This document shows, in pieces, positions 60,831-64,000 of a stretch of DNA of 64,000 bases. This stretch comes from JASBTN01 sp965228805. GTDB taxonomy: Bacteria; Pseudomonadota; Alphaproteobacteria; Rhodobacterales; Rhodobacteraceae. The first letter of the stretch is position 1; each line of letters starts with the position of its first letter. The notes under the pieces are model-generated. The model did not search any database and was not told the DNA's origin. It saw only the letters and a list, made by a program, of their open reading frames with translations. The stretch is from positions 1,240,001 through 1,304,000 of the forward strand of contig NZ_CBDDIE010000003.1 of the NCBI RefSeq assembly GCF_965228805.1, read 5' to 3'. A program made the position numbers and the translations under genes.

Positions 60831-62219
60831 CTATTTGCTGTCTGCCGGGGTGAAGTTCCACTGCGGCTCCGCCTCCAATGCGGCGCGCCCGCCCATGGCT
60901 TCGATCCGGGTTGCCTGGTCGGCGTGGGCGCGGGCATTGGTGACCTCCGGGTCCATCCAACGGGACAGGCGTTTCAGCGCTTCGGTGACCAGGTCCGGGC
61001 GGGAGGCGGCCAGATCGTCTTCCTCACGCGGATCGTCGGTCAGGTTGAACAGCTGCGGCGGGTGACCCTCGGCGTAGTGCACGTATTTCCACGATATGTC
61101 GCCCTCGATCCAACGCACCAGCGTGACCCCAACCGACGACCCGCCGTCGTGGTATTCCGACAGCACCGTGCGGGATCCTTCCGGTTCCGCTCGTAGGTCG
61201 TGACCCGAAAAGGCGCGGCTAAGCACGCCAAGGGCGGCACAGATGGTCGGTGCTGCGTCGATCAGGCTGACCGGGTCCACCCGCACCCCTGGCGCAATCC
61301 CGGGCCCGGACATGATCAGCGGCACGCGCGCCGCGCTTTCATACATGCAGGATTTGGTCCAGAACCCTTTCTCGCCCAGCATCTCGCCATGATCCGAGGT
61401 GAACAGGGTCAGCGTATCATCCAGTCCTGCCGCCTCCAACGCGTCCAGAACCCGACCCACCTGCGCATCCATGAAGCTGCACAGCGCATAGTAGCTGGCG
61501 ATGGCAATGCCGCGGCTTTCCGGCGTGAAATGGGTGTCATGGTCAAAGAAAGAGACTATTTCGGCCAAAATCGGGTGATCTGGCGGTGTCTGAGCCTCGG
61601 CCTCGAAGTCTTTCGGATCGTAGAGGTCATAAAACTCCGGCGGGGCAATCAGCGGGTAATGCGGGGATAGCCAGCTGACGAAAGCGGCCCAGTCCTGGTT
61701 GCGGCGGGCGGGGTCAGACAGCCATTCACAGGCTCGCGCGGTGACCCGCTGGTCAAATTGCAGATACTCGCTGTCGCCGGGGCCGATCATCTGCGCAAGC
61801 TCCGCCGTGGCGTCATAGGAACAGACCGGGCGGCGCAGAAGCCCGCGCACCCAGCCGCGCCCGCCGGGGATGTGAATCGGCTCGATCTGTTCGGCAAACC
61901 CTGTGTCATCCGTGCCGTTGCGATAGTGCAGCTTGCCGATCGACACGGCCAACTTGCCTGCGTCGCGCAGCACGTGCCCCCAGCTGGGTACGCGCCCGTC
62001 ATAGGCCTCGGCCGAGGACCAATACCCGACCTCGTGCACATAGCGCCCCGTGGCAATCGCCGCGCGGGTTGGCACGCACATGGGCGAAGGCGTATAGGCC
62101 GCGTCGAACCGCACCCCGCGCGCGGCAAGACGGTCCAGATTGGGGGTCCGGACCGCCGGGTTCATATGGCCGAGCCCCCACCAGGAGAGCTCGTCCACCA
62201 TCAGGAATAGTACATTCAT
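60831..62219 (-). CDS. Sulfatase-family hydrolase
   Basis: A 462-residue alkaline-phosphatase-superfamily enzyme: NVLFLMVDELSWWGLGH with metal-binding Asp, CVPTR at residues 48-52 (the Cys of the C-x-P-x-R sulfatase motif that is converted to formylglycine), LFTSDHGEMLGEKGFWTKS with the second metal site. It may hydrolyse a sulfate ester such as choline sulfate, or a phosphonate monoester. It is coupled to the hydroxylase-like gene (4-base overlap). No signal peptide, so it is probably cytoplasmic. Confidence 0.9.
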   Translation of the reverse strand: MNVLFLMVDELSWWGLGHMNPAVRTPNLDRLAARGVRFDAAYTPSPMCVPTRAAIATGRYVHEVGYWSSAEAYDGRVPSWGHVLRDAGKLAVSIGKLHYRNGTDDTGFAEQIEPIHIPGGRGWVRGLLRRPVCSYDATAELAQMIGPGDSEYLQFDQRVTARACEWLSDPARRNQDWAAFVSWLSPHYPLIAPPEFYDLYDPKDFEAEAQTPPDHPILAEIVSFFDHDTHFTPESRGIAIASYYALCSFMDAQVGRVLDALEAAGLDDTLTLFTSDHGEMLGEKGFWTKSCMYESAARVPLIMSGPGIAPGVRVDPVSLIDAAPTICAALGVLSRAFSGHDLRAEPEGSRTVLSEYHDGGSSVGVTLVRWIEGDISWKYVHYAEGHPPQLFNLTDDPREEDDLAASRPDLVTEALKRLSRWMDPEVTNARAHADQATRIEAMGGRAALEAEPQWNFTPADSK

Positions 62220-63241
62220 CCGAACATCCTTTTCTTGCGTGCCCGGGTTTCCGCCGTGGCTTCGGGCGATCCGTCATGGAAGGTGCCGAACCAGCGGTCC
62301 CAGGGCATCTCCTGGTTGCCGTAGTTGCACTCATAATAGCGGTGGTGCAGCTGGTGATAGAAGGTGCCAAGAGCCAGGCGGCGTTTGTCCTTGATCAGCA
62401 GGTCTTCGTAGCCCGTGTGGCTCATCGCGGCGCCCGGGCCCTGGAACACAATGTGGAAGATCAGGTGAATCGGGTGGCTGGCAACGACCCAGTGCACGCA
62501 GAGCGTGGTCAGGTAGATGAAATGTTCCACCGGATGCATGGAAAAGCCGCTCCACGGTCCGATGTTCACGTTGCGGTGGTGCAGGGCGTGCACCCGCTTG
62601 TAGAGGAACGGTTGGTGCAGCAACCGATGCACCCAGTAGAAATGGAAGGCCGACCACATCGGGATGATCACCAGGAAGGCGAGGAACCATATCGGATTGC
62701 TGGCGAATGTGATTGTGGGGGTATGGCCGTTGGCCATCAGCCACATGGTCACCACCTGGAACAGGGTCAGCTGGGCGACGCCCGAGCCGAGCGACCAGAA
62801 CATGTTGTCCTTCACCTGGTCGCTGAAGTTCCACAGGGAGTTGTTCTTCCCCTGTTCGCGCCGTTCGAATTTCAGTCGTTTGCCCTGGCCCTTGCGGATG
62901 TAGAAATACCAATGCAGCGTGCCGGCCGTCAGCGCGATGATGGCGAAATTCACCACATAGACCTGGGCGATCCAGCCGAGCGCGAAGCTCTGGGCGGCCT
63001 CCAGCGACGGGTAGAAGAAGAAATAGAGCAGGAGCGCCAGGCCCAGCATCAACACCCGTTCGGACAGGGTCAGCCAGTTGCGTGCCAGCCAGCCTGCCAG
63101 GTAGGCGGGGTTCGGCGGCCATTTGAAGATCGACGGGTTATCCAGCGGCAGCTCCGGGTGGTAATTCCACTCGCGGCTCATATCCTCCATCTGCTCCTGC
63201 GGGGCCGTGGTCTGGCCCATCTGGGTGGTGGCATCGGTCAT
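62216..63241 (-). CDS. Sterol desaturase / fatty-acid hydroxylase family membrane protein
   Basis: A 341-residue membrane di-iron enzyme: several helices and the His clusters HFYWVHRLLHQ, HALHHRNVN, HPVEHFIYL and HQLHHRYYE that hold the iron. It would hydroxylate or desaturate a lipid or other hydrophobic molecule. It overlaps the sulfatase gene by 4 bases and lies just after the M24-family gene, all leftward, so the three probably form one catabolic or modification unit. Confidence 0.9.
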   Translation of the reverse strand: MTDATTQMGQTTAPQEQMEDMSREWNYHPELPLDNPSIFKWPPNPAYLAGWLARNWLTLSERVLMLGLALLLYFFFYPSLEAAQSFALGWIAQVYVVNFAIIALTAGTLHWYFYIRKGQGKRLKFERREQGKNNSLWNFSDQVKDNMFWSLGSGVAQLTLFQVVTMWLMANGHTPTITFASNPIWFLAFLVIIPMWSAFHFYWVHRLLHQPFLYKRVHALHHRNVNIGPWSGFSMHPVEHFIYLTTLCVHWVVASHPIHLIFHIVFQGPGAAMSHTGYEDLLIKDKRRLALGTFYHQLHHRYYECNYGNQEMPWDRWFGTFHDGSPEATAETRARKKRMFG

Positions 63242-63263
63242 TGGTCTCTCCTCCCTGACCAGA

Positions 63264-64000
63264 TCAGACTTCGCGCGACAGAAGCGCGTCTTCGAACGGG
63301 TAGCGCGACAGGCAGATCGCGCCGGTATCGGTGATGAGATATTGGTCTTCGAGCTTCACGCCCTCGTGCCCGCCGATCTTGCCGACGTAGCTTTCAACGC
63401 AGATCACCATGCCGACCTCAAGCTGGCCGTCGTAGTGGAATTCCGCGTCCTTCGGGTAGTAGATCACCGGGTATTCATCGGCCATGCCCAGCCCGTGCAT
63501 CATGCAGGGATAGAACTGGTCGCCGTAGCCTTCGGTCTGGATATAGCGGTTGTCGATCAGCTCGCGGAAGCTGATCCCGGGCCGGAGTAGAGACGCATTG
63601 TGCATGATTTCCGCATGTGCGTGCTGGTAGAGGCGGCATTGCTCGTCGCTGGGCCGACCGGGCCCGCAATGATAGGCGCGGCTGATATCGGCGCCGTAGC
63701 TCCACGGGCCGACCATGCCGCAATCGAACACCACAAGATCGCCCGCGCGGATGATGCGTGACGACGCTTCCTGCTGCCAGGGATTGGTGCGCTCGCCCGA
63801 GGCCAGCAGACGATAGTCGATCCATTCGCCGCCACCCTCGATATTGGCGGCCCACATGTGGCTCCATAGCTCCTGTTCCGAGATCCCGTTGACCAGGTTG
63901 TTGCGCATGCGCGTCATGCCGTCTTCGGCGATCGCGATGGTCTGGTTCATGCAGAGGATTTCTTCCGGGCTCTTGATCTTGCGCGCATGGGCCAGGGCCT
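63264..64000 (-). CDS. M24-family metallohydrolase (DddP-related), N-terminal part outside window
   Basis: A creatinase/aminopeptidase-P fold protein; the frame is open through the right edge (ARKIKSPEEILCMNQTIAIA). Metal-binding segments are FDCGMVGPWSYGADISR (two Asp, spaced as in DddP-type rather than ordinary M24 enzymes), MHGLGMADEYP (His), CVESYVG (Glu) and EGVKLEDQYLIT (Glu). Similar roseobacter proteins include the DMSP lyase DddP, but a Gly replaces the middle Asp position, so I do not claim that activity. First gene seen of the unit with the hydroxylase-like and sulfatase genes. Confidence 0.8.
   Translation of the reverse strand, partial: ALAHARKIKSPEEILCMNQTIAIAEDGMTRMRNNLVNGISEQELWSHMWAANIEGGGEWIDYRLLASGERTNPWQQEASSRIIRAGDLVVFDCGMVGPWSYGADISRAYHCGPGRPSDEQCRLYQHAHAEIMHNASLLRPGISFRELIDNRYIQTEGYGDQFYPCMMHGLGMADEYPVIYYPKDAEFHYDGQLEVGMVICVESYVGKIGGHEGVKLEDQYLITDTGAICLSRYPFEDALLSREV

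Overview
The window comes from a high-GC alphaproteobacterium, most likely a marine Rhodobacteraceae (Roseobacter-group) chromosome. Supporting signs are the HDAC-like/xseB/ispA/dxs block, a PetP/PetR-like regulator pair, mtgA, queG and ilvE with family-typical sequences, a cobalamin riboswitch driving a FecCD-type uptake operon, and a catabolic cluster (CoA-ligase, CaiD-like hydratase, acyl-CoA dehydrogenase, GlxA-type regulator, sulfatase, M24 peptidase) of the sort these bacteria carry.

Layout. 1-5.4 kb: the end of an alkaline-phosphatase-superfamily gene, an RND efflux pair and an SDR oxidoreductase. 5.5-9.0 kb: a leftward B12-riboswitch operon (DUF1636 protein, ATPase, binding protein, permease). 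9.5-12.7 kb: a two-gene acyl-activating enzyme plus helical-repeat/acyltransferase-like operon. 12.7-33.2 kb: a mosaic genomic island ending at a tRNA-Leu(CAG) with an inward-facing P4-type integrase. It holds an ADP-ribosyltransferase-like orphan, a Cys-rich secreted protein, two almost identical IS3-family elements, IS-truncated genes, two divergent copies of one transfer-like module in opposite orientation, two VirD4/HerA-like ATPases, a replication-relaxation protein, an RNase-H-fold protein, an XRE regulator, a DUF3768 protein and a large serine recombinase. The recombinase 3' end is present three times. A three-gene operon follows (4-TM protein, class I aldolase, RidA-like protein).

33.2-64 kb is ordinary core-like sequence: an NDUFA9-like dehydrogenase, uppP, gltD, three accessory genes, gltB, mtgA, a GST, queG, a cytochrome c peroxidase behind a perfect FNR box, ilvE, petP/petR-like regulators, HDAC-like/xseB/ispA/dxs, then the caiD/acyl-CoA/sulfatase/sterol-desaturase/M24 catabolic region, cut by the window edge.

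The most unusual parts are the serine-recombinase module with two DNA-pump ATPases but no visible relaxase or type IV channel (20.1-29.1 kb), the triplicated recombinase tail enclosing a 56-aa zinc-ribbon cassette (28.95-29.67 kb), the small conserved ORFs inside the transfer-like modules, and the membrane/aldolase/RidA operon. All functional proposals for these are inference from sequence alone.
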